Origin: Actinomycetes bacterium
GTDB taxonomy: Bacteria; Actinomycetota; Acidimicrobiia; Acidimicrobiales; Palsa-688
Direction: 5' to 3'
Assembly (NCBI GenBank): GCA_021787035.1
Contig: JAJYMM010000149.1
Location: 1-64,000, forward strand
Length of the DNA stretch: 64,000 bases
The translations under genes were made by a program, and so were the position numbers. Shown here in pieces: positions 46,243 to 53,547 of the stretch (positions within the stretch are counted from its first letter, which is position 1; each line of letters begins with the position of its first letter). The notes below the pieces were generated by a model. That model saw only the letters and a program-made list of their open reading frames with translations, was not told where the DNA came from and did not search any database.

Positions 46243-46944
46243 TCAGCGCAGGCGGAAGCTGAAGCGTTTCCTGCGGCCCGACGGCAAGATGTCGTCGCTG
46301 CTCGGGTCGCGTGGCACGCCCGGCGGGGCCCCAGCGGCGTCGTTGGGCTCCGCCCTCTTGAGCGGCGCGCCCTTGAGCGGCGCGCCCTTAAGTGGCCCGT
46401 TTTTAGCTGCACCGTTGTTGGGGATCCCAGCCTTCGGGGGCCCCGCATGGAGCCCGGTCTTCGCGAGCGGCGGTTTTTGGTGAGCGGGGTTGGAAGGTGC
46501 GCCACTCGACAAGTCGGCGGTCCTCGCGGTCGCTCCTTCGCCAGGACGCGAGGGGCCTTGAGCAGGCCCGACCGCCACGCCAGTGCCAGTAGGGCCAGTA
46601 GGGGCGGAGGGGGCAGTAGGGGCGGCGGCGGCGGCGGCAAGGGCAACGCCCTTCAAGGACGCGAGCAGGCGGTCCGCCTGCACGCCGGGGAGGGCATGCG
46701 CTACTGTCCGGGCTGGCAGGGGGGCCGGGGCGGACGGTGCGTGCGCAGGCTCCGAGGGCTGGCCTGCGCCGGCGTCGGGGGGGCTGGCGCCCGCGGGCTG
46801 GAGAAGGCTCGCCCAAAGCGGCCGGCGGCCCGTTCCCGCGTGGGGAGCACCAGCCGCCACGGGGGCGTCTTCCAAGGCGGCGGCATCTACTCGCTCAGTC
46901 GGTGAGGCTCCAGCGACTTCCCGCACTGGCTGCAGCTCTGGCAT
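46243..46944 (-). CDS. Ala/Pro/Gly-rich low-complexity protein, uncertain
   Basis: A 233-codon frame with high Ala, Pro and Gly content, ending SSDDILPSGRRKRFSFRLR. It contains internal repeats KGAPL and PTGPTG-like runs and no recognisable domain. The only organised parts are the first 40 residues and the basic tail. It is convergent with the response regulator gene. High-GC DNA readily gives spurious open frames, so this call is tentative. Confidence 0.45.
   Translation of the reverse strand: MPELQPVREVAGASPTERVDAAALEDAPVAAGAPHAGTGRRPLWASLLQPAGASPPDAGAGQPSEPAHAPSAPAPLPARTVAHALPGVQADRLLASLKGVALAAAAAAPTAPSAPTGPTGTGVAVGPAQGPSRPGEGATARTADLSSGAPSNPAHQKPPLAKTGLHAGPPKAGIPNNGAAKNGPLKGAPLKGAPLKRAEPNDAAGAPPGVPRDPSSDDILPSGRRKRFSFRLR
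46357..46386. repeat. 15-bp direct repeat, two copies
   Basis: CTTGAGCGGCGCGCC twice in tandem, followed by a degenerate third copy (CTTAAGTGGCCCG). It encodes the LKGAP units of the Ala/Pro-rich frame. Confidence 0.8.
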
Positions 46945-47022
46945 CCTTCCTTGGTCGGCCCATCGGCTCGACTACTTGAGCTTGCCCCGTCAAAGGGGCC
47001 CAAGGCTGCCGGCTTTTCATCT

Positions 47023-47078
47023 AGGCGAGCAGCTCTAGGCGAGCAGCTCTAGGCGAGCAGCTCTAGGCGAGCAGCTCT
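47023..47078. repeat. 14-bp tandem repeat, four copies, covering a stop codon
   Basis: AGGCGAGCAGCTCT four times exactly, then a partial copy. The stop codon of the minus-strand DUF2342 gene (47063-47065) lies inside, and each copy carries the same potential stop. The unit also repeats the code for the last residues (LLA). Confidence 0.93.
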
Positions 47079-48235
47079 AGGCGAGCGAGCCACAAGCCGG
47101 GGGCGTCGACCTCGGGAGGCGTCGGCAGCGTCTCAGGGGACTCCCAGAGCCGCGCGAGCACCGGCTCCGGTGCGCGCTCGAGGACCCCGCTTATAAAAGC
47201 GTGGCCTCTGTCGACGGTGCTCTGGTCCACTTCGACCCCGAGCAGCTTGGCAAGGACCCTCTCGCCCGAGGTTGCCTCGAGCCGCCGTCGCCGGAAGGCC
47301 TCGGCGACCAAAGCGTACGAGCCGACGAGGCGCCGGCCGACCTTGTCGATCACGAAGTCGGTATAACCGCACAACACCGAGAGGAACGCCCGGAGTGGCA
47401 CGAGCAGCTTGCGCTGCTCGTCGGTCTGCATCTCCCCGAGGAGCGCCTCCGGGTCGCCGAGCGCGCCCTGGAACGAGCTTGGGTCGGTAGGGTCAAGCCC
47501 GACGAGGCGCTGCTCGATAGCGTCCATCTCGGCCCTGAACCCACCTGCGTAGGCCATCAGGCGCTCGTTCAAGTAAGCCGAGACATGTGGCCTGCTGAGA
47601 ACGGAGTGGTAAGCGACGTCGCGCAGGCACAAGTACATCCGGGCATCGTCTTGCGCAAGCCCCCACTCTGTGGAGAACTCGTCGACGACGGCCGGCACCG
47701 AGAGCAGCTCGTCGCCCTCGGGAGCTGGCATCGGGACGTCGTACTGGCCCATGGCGCGGCGCGCCAGCTGGCCGACCATGGTGCCCGCCTGCGCGCCGAA
47801 CATGAGCGGCCCCACTACCTGAGGCAGGTTGCCGAGCAGCTGGTCCATGGCGTTGCCCTCAGCGGCCTGCGACGACCCCCCTTGGCCCCCACCAAGAGAA
47901 GTGGCGACCTGTGACAGCAGGTCGCCCCAAGCCGTGAGCATGACCGACGCCCATTCGGCGCGGCTGACGGCGCGCAGGGTAAACCAGCCCTTCCGCGACG
48001 TCGGGAGCCCGGTGGCCTCGGCCACGTGCATGTCCGCGATGCGGAGCAGCTCCTCGGTCTTCATGCGCGCGAGAGGGTCGGGGTTGGCCTCGGGAGCGCC
48101 CTCGGTGGCGGACCACGCTGCGAGCTGGCGAGCCACTTCCCAATTGAGAGGGCCCTGCGCAGTAAGAAGGCGCGCCAAGTCGCGGAGCAGGTCGCCCAGG
48201 GGCCCGCTACCTGAGGGGAAAGGTGCCTCGCTCAC
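47063..48235 (-). CDS. DUF2342/zincin-like protein with degenerate zinc motif
   Basis: 390 residues. NLPQVVGPLMFGAQAGTMVG, GLPTSRKGWF, FSTEWGLAQDDARMYLCLRD, and GYTDFVIDKVGRRLVGSYAL match the order of DUF2342 proteins (putative hydrolases or F420-associated zincins). At the point where the family's metal-binding HExxH is expected the sequence reads LCLRDVAYHSVLSR, so zinc binding by HExxH looks lost. The gene lies in the same neighbourhood as a Lon-like PDZ protease and a UPF0182 gene; Rv3193c-Rv3195 of M. tuberculosis are such a group. That context supports the family call. Confidence 0.72.
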   Translation of the reverse strand: MSEAPFPSGSGPLGDLLRDLARLLTAQGPLNWEVARQLAAWSATEGAPEANPDPLARMKTEELLRIADMHVAEATGLPTSRKGWFTLRAVSRAEWASVMLTAWGDLLSQVATSLGGGQGGSSQAAEGNAMDQLLGNLPQVVGPLMFGAQAGTMVGQLARRAMGQYDVPMPAPEGDELLSVPAVVDEFSTEWGLAQDDARMYLCLRDVAYHSVLSRPHVSAYLNERLMAYAGGFRAEMDAIEQRLVGLDPTDPSSFQGALGDPEALLGEMQTDEQRKLLVPLRAFLSVLCGYTDFVIDKVGRRLVGSYALVAEAFRRRRLEATSGERVLAKLLGVEVDQSTVDRGHAFISGVLERAPEPVLARLWESPETLPTPPEVDAPGLWLARLELLA

Positions 48236-48248
48236 CGGGTCGCCACCT

Positions 48249-48300
48249 CCCCTCTTGGACCAGGACCGGCCCCTCTTGGACCAGGACCGGCCCCTCTTGG
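48249..48300. repeat. 21-bp tandem repeat, about 2.5 copies
   Basis: CCCCTCTTGGACCAGGACCGG at 48249-48269 and 48270-48290, with a third partial copy to 48300. It lies upstream of the DUF2342 gene start in the region that should hold its promoter. Confidence 0.9.
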
Positions 48301-48369
48301 GCCTTTAATGGCCTCGATACGGGGCTTCATTTTTAAAGGGTACCTGCCCGAGATAGCGTGTTTGTGCCC

Positions 48370-49406
48370 ATGGGAACGGTGCTCGTAACAGGGGCAGCAG
48401 GCAACCTCGGCCGCAGGCAGGCAACCTCGGCCGCAGGGTCACGGAACGGCTTGCCGCAGGGGGGAAGGTCATCGCTGTTGACTTGGTCCCCGCCCCGAAA
48501 AGCTCTCCCAACATCGAGGTGTGCTCGCTCGACCTCGCTGACCCGCTCGCCGAGGAGGGGCTCGCGGCCCTCGCTCCCGAGGCGAGCGCGTTCGTCCACC
48601 TCGCCTGGCATCCAGGAGGAAAGCACAACCTCACTGCGACCCGCCACGTCCTCGGCGCCGCAGCTGCCGTCAACGCGCGCCAGGTTGTCCACCTCTCCAG
48701 CGCCACTGTCTACGGGGCGTGGGCCGACAACCCCTTGCCCCTCACAGAAGAAGCCGAGCCAAGGCCCAACCCCGAGTTCGCCTACGCCGTGGAGAAGCGC
48801 GCCGCTGAGGACCTGGTGGAGCGCTGGGCGCGAGAGCACACCTCCACGGAGGTGGTGGTGCTCCGTCCCGCTTGCACCCTCGGCTCCGCGGGCGAGCAGC
48901 CTCTCTACCAGGCTCTGGCCGAACCGAGGCGGCCACCGCTTGGCTCCGAGGGGCGCGTGGTCCAGTTCCTTCACATAGACGACCTGGCAGGAGCCGTGGT
49001 CCACACCCTGGCCGAGGACCTCTCGGGTACCTACAACGTGGCTCCCGACGGGGGGCTGACAGAAGAAGCCGCCGGTGCCCTTGCTGGCGGGTCGGCCTCG
49101 CTCCCCTTGCCTGCGGCCTTCAGGGCGTCCCTGGCGGCGCTCCATTGGCGGTCAGCACGCCACGCCGCACCCCCAGGTGCCGAAGCCTATGCAGAGCACT
49201 CTTGGGTGATCTCCGGCGACAAGCTGCGCCTCACCGGGTGGCGGGCAGAGTACAGCTCGGAGCAGGCGCTTGTCGTGACCGACGACCGCAACCGCTGGGA
49301 CGACCTCCCACAGGGCCGCCGCGTCGCTCTCACGCTGGCGGCCGCCGGGTTCGCTCTCGCGGCTACCGGTGCAGGCGGGGCTGCATGGTGGCACCACAGG
49401 CACTGA
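48370..49406 (+). pseudogene. NAD-dependent epimerase/dehydratase gene broken by a 20-bp tandem duplication
   Basis: The frame from ATG 48370 gives MGTVLVTGAAGNLGRR, a Rossmann GxxGxxG start, and is then lost. The remainder is read in another frame from about 48438 (VTERLAAGGKVIAVDLVPAP, LHLAWHP-like ASAFVHLAWHPGG, HLSSATVYGAWADNPLPLTE, YAVEKRAAEDLVERW). A 20-bp sequence is duplicated exactly at the junction. Deleting one copy gives one continuous 338-residue protein with LGRR followed directly by VTERLAAGG. SATVYGAW and YxxxK (YAVEK) supply the catalytic Tyr and Lys. Internal starts (e.g. 48483) would lack the cofactor site. Confidence 0.85.
48398..48437. repeat. Exact 20-bp tandem duplication disrupting the epimerase gene
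   Basis: CAGGCAACCTCGGCCGCAGG occurs at 48398-48417 and again at 48418-48437. Twenty is not divisible by three, so the second copy shifts the frame. Confidence 0.93.
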
Positions 49407-49440
49407 GCTTGCCGGCCCCCAACCTGGCCAGTCCGGGCAC

Positions 49441-49515
49441 CGGGCCCGAACATCCCGGGCTCGAACATCCCGGGCTCGAACATCCCGGGCCCGAACATCC
49501 CGGGCCCGAACATCC
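49441..49515. repeat. 15-bp tandem repeat, five copies, between convergent genes
   Basis: Five contiguous copies of CGGGCCCGAACATCC (two with T for C at the sixth position). Each unit contains the palindrome CCCGGG at the junction, so the array could form hairpins. It fills most of the gap between the epimerase and HtrA-like genes. Confidence 0.93.
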
Positions 49516-49520
49516 CGGGC

Positions 49521-50813
49521 CTAGCTCGGTGACACGGAGGTCGGCTGCGTGAGGAGGGTGATGTTCTTCCGGTACCAGCGACCGCTGGCCAACCAGCGCA
49601 CGCTTACCACCTGGCCTGGCTTGGCATTAGCCAGCCAGTAGATCATGGCACCGACCGAGCTGACCGCCTGACCCCCGAGGGAGGTCACGAGGTCGCCGTC
49701 CGCGACCCCTGCCTTGGCGGCAGGGCTTCCGGCCGCCACGCTCTCGACCTCGACTCCACCGGAAACCCCGAGGTGCTGAGCCATCTGCCCGGAGAGACCC
49801 GAGGCGCCAAGGATGCCCAACCAGGGGTGCGGGTCTTGGGCCCCCTTCATCATGGCGGTGGCGTCGGCCATCGCTTCGTCGACAGGCGTGACGTATGTGA
49901 GCCCGGGCTGGCTGGACTGGCCAGGGACTTGGGTGACGATGCCGAGGAGGTTGCCGTTGCTGTCAAAGAGGCCGCCGCCATAGGCCCACGAGCTCACGTT
50001 CATACCGGTGGCCACGAGCAGAGAAAACATCCCGTCACCGGCGCCACTAGCTGGGATGTAGCTCATCACGTCGCTCATGTAGCCAGGCGTGAAGTCAGCC
50101 CCGCTGTTCAAGCCGGCCATGTAGCGAGAACCGACCGCCGTCACTTCCTCGCCGTCTTGGACGTTGGCGACGCTCCCAGGCGTCGCGGCAGTGACTTCCT
50201 TCGCCGGGTAAAGCGCGGCCTTGACCAGCGCAATGCCTGCTGAGGGGTCTGCGGAGACGAAGTGCGCTTTCGCGCGGTACCCCCAGTCGGCGTTCACCTG
50301 CACCTGGGTGCTCGAACCAGAGGCGGAGAACGGGGAGCTCTCGGTCAGGATGTAACACTGGGCTCCGGTATTTGCGACGATGACCCCCGAGTACTGCGCC
50401 TCGCCCTGGGGCCCGCTCACAGTAAGGCCCACCACAGAGGCATCGACAGACGCCAAAACTGGGGTGATGCCCGAGCCGCTCGAAGCCTTGGAAGACGTTG
50501 TCGGCACCGTCGGCTGCACTGAGGTCGTGACTGGGGCGCTCGTGGGCACGCCTCCAGCGGCGAGGAGGACGCCGGCCATCACTAGGGCGCCGGCGCACCC
50601 AGACACCACCCCGACGAGCCATGTGCCCAGGCCATGCTTGCGCGCCCACACGGGAACGCGGCGCGCCGAGGCCTCCTTGCCGGTGGCCTGGTGTGCCCTC
50701 ATCTCGGACGGGTGCCTCCACAGCCGGTCGTCCGGAGGGAGCCACGGTGTCGAGGGCCCGTCCTCTTCACCTGGGCTTTCTGGTTGGTCCTCTGCGCTCG
50801 CCATGCTCGGCAT
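49521..50813 (-). CDS. HtrA-like trypsin-fold/PDZ membrane protein, catalytic triad lost
   Basis: 430 residues: cytosolic N-terminus (1-60), one membrane helix at about 62-87 (LGTWLVGVVSGCAGALVMAG), Ser/Thr linker, trypsin-like domain (115-320) and PDZ domain (330-420; GGVEVESVAAGSPAAKAGVA and GDLVTSLGGQAVSS). The fold markers are there, but VIVANTGAQCYILTESSPFS has no His, ADPSAGIALVKAA has Gly instead of the active Asp, and SSWAYGGGLFDSNGNLLGIV lacks the GNSGGP Ser. It is probably a protein-binding pseudoprotease outside the membrane. Confidence 0.83.
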   Translation of the reverse strand: MPSMASAEDQPESPGEEDGPSTPWLPPDDRLWRHPSEMRAHQATGKEASARRVPVWARKHGLGTWLVGVVSGCAGALVMAGVLLAAGGVPTSAPVTTSVQPTVPTTSSKASSGSGITPVLASVDASVVGLTVSGPQGEAQYSGVIVANTGAQCYILTESSPFSASGSSTQVQVNADWGYRAKAHFVSADPSAGIALVKAALYPAKEVTAATPGSVANVQDGEEVTAVGSRYMAGLNSGADFTPGYMSDVMSYIPASGAGDGMFSLLVATGMNVSSWAYGGGLFDSNGNLLGIVTQVPGQSSQPGLTYVTPVDEAMADATAMMKGAQDPHPWLGILGASGLSGQMAQHLGVSGGVEVESVAAGSPAAKAGVADGDLVTSLGGQAVSSVGAMIYWLANAKPGQVVSVRWLASGRWYRKNITLLTQPTSVSPS

Positions 50814-50957
50814 CGAGGTTATATAGGTGCCGGCCCACGCTGACGTCGCCCCTGCGCGACAAGTGAGCGTTCACCCGCTCGTTGCGAGGAACACCAGGCG
50901 GCCGCGGTCCGCCTACACCTTTCGACGCCAGGCGTCCGGCGGGCGTAGGATTGCCCA

Positions 50958-51461
50958 GTGGCCCTGGCCGTTCGCGCTCCCGCCGGCGACGACTGGCTAT
51001 TGCTCACGGGCGATCCGCTACCCCTCGACCTCGCGATGTCGTGGCCGGTCACCCCTGCTTGTGGAGCCCTCGTCATCTTCGCCGGCACCGTCCGCGACCA
51101 CGCGGATGGCAGGCCAGGCGTCGTGTCTTTAGAGTACGAGGCCTATGCGAGCGCCGCCCTCCTGGCAATGGCCGAGCTTGGTGCCGACCTGCGCCGCCAG
51201 TGGCCGGTCGTGGGCCGGGTGGTGCTCTGGCACCGGACGGGGCTCCTCCTGCCGACCGAGGTCTCCGTGGTGACGGCGGTGTCCGCCCCGCACCGGGCAG
51301 AGGCCTTCGAGGCTGCCCGTTTCGCCATCGACGCGCTGAAGTCCCGGGTGCCGATCTGGAAGCGCGAGACCTGGGACGGCGGCAACGGCTGGGCCCTGGA
51401 CGAGAGCCCGCTCCAGGGAGCCGGGGCGCACCTGGCCGGCGTTCATATGACGGGTGGTTGA
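50958..51461 (+). CDS. moaE: Molybdopterin synthase large subunit
   Basis: 167 residues (GTG start). Motifs: GALVIFAGTVRDHADGR, VVSLEYEAYASAALLAMAEL, VVLWHRTGLLLPTEVSVVTA, VSAPHRAEAFEAARFAIDAL and LKSRVPIWKRETWDGG, which contain the catalytic Lys pair and the final PIWKxE. MoaE inserts sulfur carried by MoaD into precursor Z to make molybdopterin. No moaD or other molybdenum-cofactor gene is adjacent. Confidence 0.93.
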   Translation: MALAVRAPAGDDWLLLTGDPLPLDLAMSWPVTPACGALVIFAGTVRDHADGRPGVVSLEYEAYASAALLAMAELGADLRRQWPVVGRVVLWHRTGLLLPTEVSVVTAVSAPHRAEAFEAARFAIDALKSRVPIWKRETWDGGNGWALDESPLQGAGAHLAGVHMTGG

Positions 51462-51756
51462 GGCCGTGCTATCAGTTGCAGCTGCCAAGGCGGCCGGTAC
51501 GAGCATCCAGTGGGCGACGCTCGCTTGGATAGGCGGGGCCATAGTTGCGGCCGCCCTCATCATCACCGTTATCGTGCTCGTGTCGCGTAGGCCCAAGTCG
51601 ATGGAGGACCGCATGGACGAGTTCGCGAGGTCTTTGCAGGCCGTCGCGCCGACCCACCGACCCATCCCGCGGCAGGGCGGTGGCCAACCAAGAGCGGGAG
51701 CTGGCAAGTTGCAGGAGCAACGTCCTGCACGGAGAGGGGAGGCGGAACCTGTCTAG
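51454..51756 (+). CDS. Small single-pass membrane protein before mreB
   Basis: 100 residues. One membrane helix at about residues 18-43 (IQWATLAWIGGAIVAAALII then TVIVLVSRR), then a charged cytosolic tail with KSMEDRMDEFARSLQAVAPT and an Arg/Gly/Gln-rich end. It overlaps moaE by 8 bp and mreB by 8 bp (TAG at 51754-51756 lies inside mreB), so it is translationally coupled to both. Function unknown; the context suggests an envelope or MreB-linked role. Confidence 0.7.
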   Translation: MVEAVLSVAAAKAAGTSIQWATLAWIGGAIVAAALIITVIVLVSRRPKSMEDRMDEFARSLQAVAPTHRPIPRQGGGQPRAGAGKLQEQRPARRGEAEPV

Positions 51757-52744
51757 AGACCTCGCTATCGACCTGGGTACAGCCAACACGCTTGTCTACG
51801 CGAAAGGCCGCGGCATCGTCCTCAACGAGCCGACGGTCATCGCATTGGACAGCCGCACCAACACCGTCCTCAACATGGGCCGGGAAGCGTGGCAGATGAT
51901 CGGCCGGACCCCTGGCTACATCGTCGCCGTACGGCCGCTCCGAAAGGGCGCGATCACGGACTTCGACATCACGCAGCGGATGATCGAGTTGCTGCTAAAG
52001 CGCGCTGGCATCTCGCGCTTCGGGCGGCCGCGCGTGCTCATCTGCGTCCCCTCTGCCATCACGGCCGTCGAGCGCAGGGCCGTCGAAGAAGCGGCGCGTG
52101 CCGCCGGGGCAAACAGCGTCAGCCTCCTCGAGCAGCCGATGGCTGCCGCGATTGGGGCGGGACTGCCAATCCACCAACCGCTCGGCAATATGGTCTGCGA
52201 CGTCGGAGGGGGCACGACCGAGACTGCGGTCGTCTCCCTTGGCGGCGTGGTGGCCCTTGAGGCCATCCGGGTGGGCAGCTTCGACATAGACGCCACCATC
52301 CAGGCCTACGTACGGCGCGAGTACGGCATCGCAATAGGCGAACGGACAGCCGAGGAGATCAAGGTGGCCATCGGTTCTGCGTGGCCGCTCGACGACGGGG
52401 TGAAGGCGGAGGTGAGGGGCCGTGACCTCATGAGCGGCCTCCCAAAGACCGTGATCCTCGCCCCCGAGGAGGTGCGTGAAGCTGTCGAAGAGCAGGTCGG
52501 CTCCATCGTCGACGCCGTCCTGCGCTGCCTCGGGGCAGCTCCCCCTGAGCTATCTCAGGACTTGCTCAGCCAGGGCCTGCACCTAGTGGGCGGCGGGAGC
52601 ATGCTGAAAGGCCTGGACAAGCGGTTGTCGGAGGAGACCGGCCTCCCGGTCCATCTGGTAGACGCCCCTCTTGAGTGCGTGGTAAAGGGCGCCGGCAAGT
52701 GCATCGAGAACTTCGACGCCGTCCGCGACCTTCTGATGGCCTGA
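51749..52744 (+). CDS. mreB: Rod shape-determining actin-like protein MreB, probable CTG start
   Basis: 331 residues from CTG 51749. GAGAGGGGAGG at 51732-51742 lies 6 bases upstream, and the protein begins LSRDLAIDLGTANTLVYAKG, exactly where MreB proteins start; no ATG, GTG or TTG is available near there (a GTG at 51680 lacks a good site). Actin-fold ATP motifs: DLGTANT (phosphate 1), VLICVPSAITAVERRAVEEA, SVSLLEQPMAAAIGAGLPI, CDVGGGTTETAVVSLGG (phosphate 2) and LHLVGGGSMLKGLDKRL (adenosine). MreB filaments organise lateral wall synthesis. mreC and mreD do not follow. Confidence 0.88.
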   Translation: MSRDLAIDLGTANTLVYAKGRGIVLNEPTVIALDSRTNTVLNMGREAWQMIGRTPGYIVAVRPLRKGAITDFDITQRMIELLLKRAGISRFGRPRVLICVPSAITAVERRAVEEAARAAGANSVSLLEQPMAAAIGAGLPIHQPLGNMVCDVGGGTTETAVVSLGGVVALEAIRVGSFDIDATIQAYVRREYGIAIGERTAEEIKVAIGSAWPLDDGVKAEVRGRDLMSGLPKTVILAPEEVREAVEEQVGSIVDAVLRCLGAAPPELSQDLLSQGLHLVGGGSMLKGLDKRLSEETGLPVHLVDAPLECVVKGAGKCIENFDAVRDLLMA

Positions 52745-52824
52745 ACCTCGGCGCCAACCCAAACGCGTGGCCGCTTGCGGGCGGCGCTTGCGGGCGGCGG
52801 CCTTTCGGCCGGGAGCTTCGCGGG

Positions 52825-53478
52825 TCAATCGGGCGTTTCGCGGTCGCCGATCAGGTCCTCGGCGACCTGGCGCACCTGCCAGTCGCGGTCGTGTGCCGCC
52901 TTCTCGAGGGCCGCCTCGGCTTCTCGACCCTCGAAGGCCGCCAGGGCCACGGCCGCCCTGCGCCTCACCGCCGGCTTGTCCTCCATGGCGCCAATCACGG
53001 CCGGGAGGCCCTCTACGCGGCCGATCGCACCAAGGGCCGCGACCGCCGCCTCGCGACAGAGGGGTTCGAGATGAGAGCGCGCGGTTGCCGCCAAGGCCAT
53101 AACTACGCCCGTGACCATCTCTTGCGCCGCCAAACCGGCGCCGCCGAGCTCGCCCAAGGCATAACAGGCCGCCTCGACGACCGACGGCGCCTCGTCGGAC
53201 AGCGCGTGCACGAGGTCGCCTGCGAGGCTGCCAAATGTGGCCTGGCCCGAGGACGTCTGGTCTCCCGGGGACGTCCCACCAAAAGACGATCGGCCCACTA
53301 CGTCACAAGCCCGCCGCCGGACCATCGCCGCGCTGTCAGCGAGAGCCGCACGCAGGTCGTCTTCGAGGAGCGCTCCGAGACGGAAGAGCGCTCCGAGCGC
53401 TGCAGCTCGCGCCTCAGGTGAACGGTCCGAGAGGGCAGCACGAGCCGATGCCTCGTCACCAGTGAACCCCGCCAGCAC
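52825..53478 (-). CDS. HEAT-repeat protein
   Basis: About 217 residues from GTG 53478; upstream in-frame sequence overlaps the divergent protease gene and is not used. It consists of roughly six HEAT-like helical pairs, e.g. SPEARAAALGALFRLGALLE, AMVRRRACDVVGRSS, SVVEAACYALGELGGAGLAA, LCREAAVAALGAIGRVEGLP and VRRRAAVALAAFEGREAEAA. HEAT proteins are scaffolds for protein contacts. It is divergent from the Lon-like protease gene with about 70 bp between, so the two may share a promoter region. Confidence 0.78.
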   Translation of the reverse strand: MLAGFTGDEASARAALSDRSPEARAAALGALFRLGALLEDDLRAALADSAAMVRRRACDVVGRSSFGGTSPGDQTSSGQATFGSLAGDLVHALSDEAPSVVEAACYALGELGGAGLAAQEMVTGVVMALAATARSHLEPLCREAAVAALGAIGRVEGLPAVIGAMEDKPAVRRRAAVALAAFEGREAEAALEKAAHDRDWQVRQVAEDLIGDRETPD

Positions 53479-53547
53479 AGCAGACCTGCGTACGCTGGCC
53501 CCTGACCCGGCAGACCCGCCGGCAGTCAAGCTGGAGGCCGTGGCCTG

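Noticed and set aside
49441-49515. CRISPR-like array
   Set aside because: The 15-bp units are contiguous without unique spacers; it is a simple tandem repeat.
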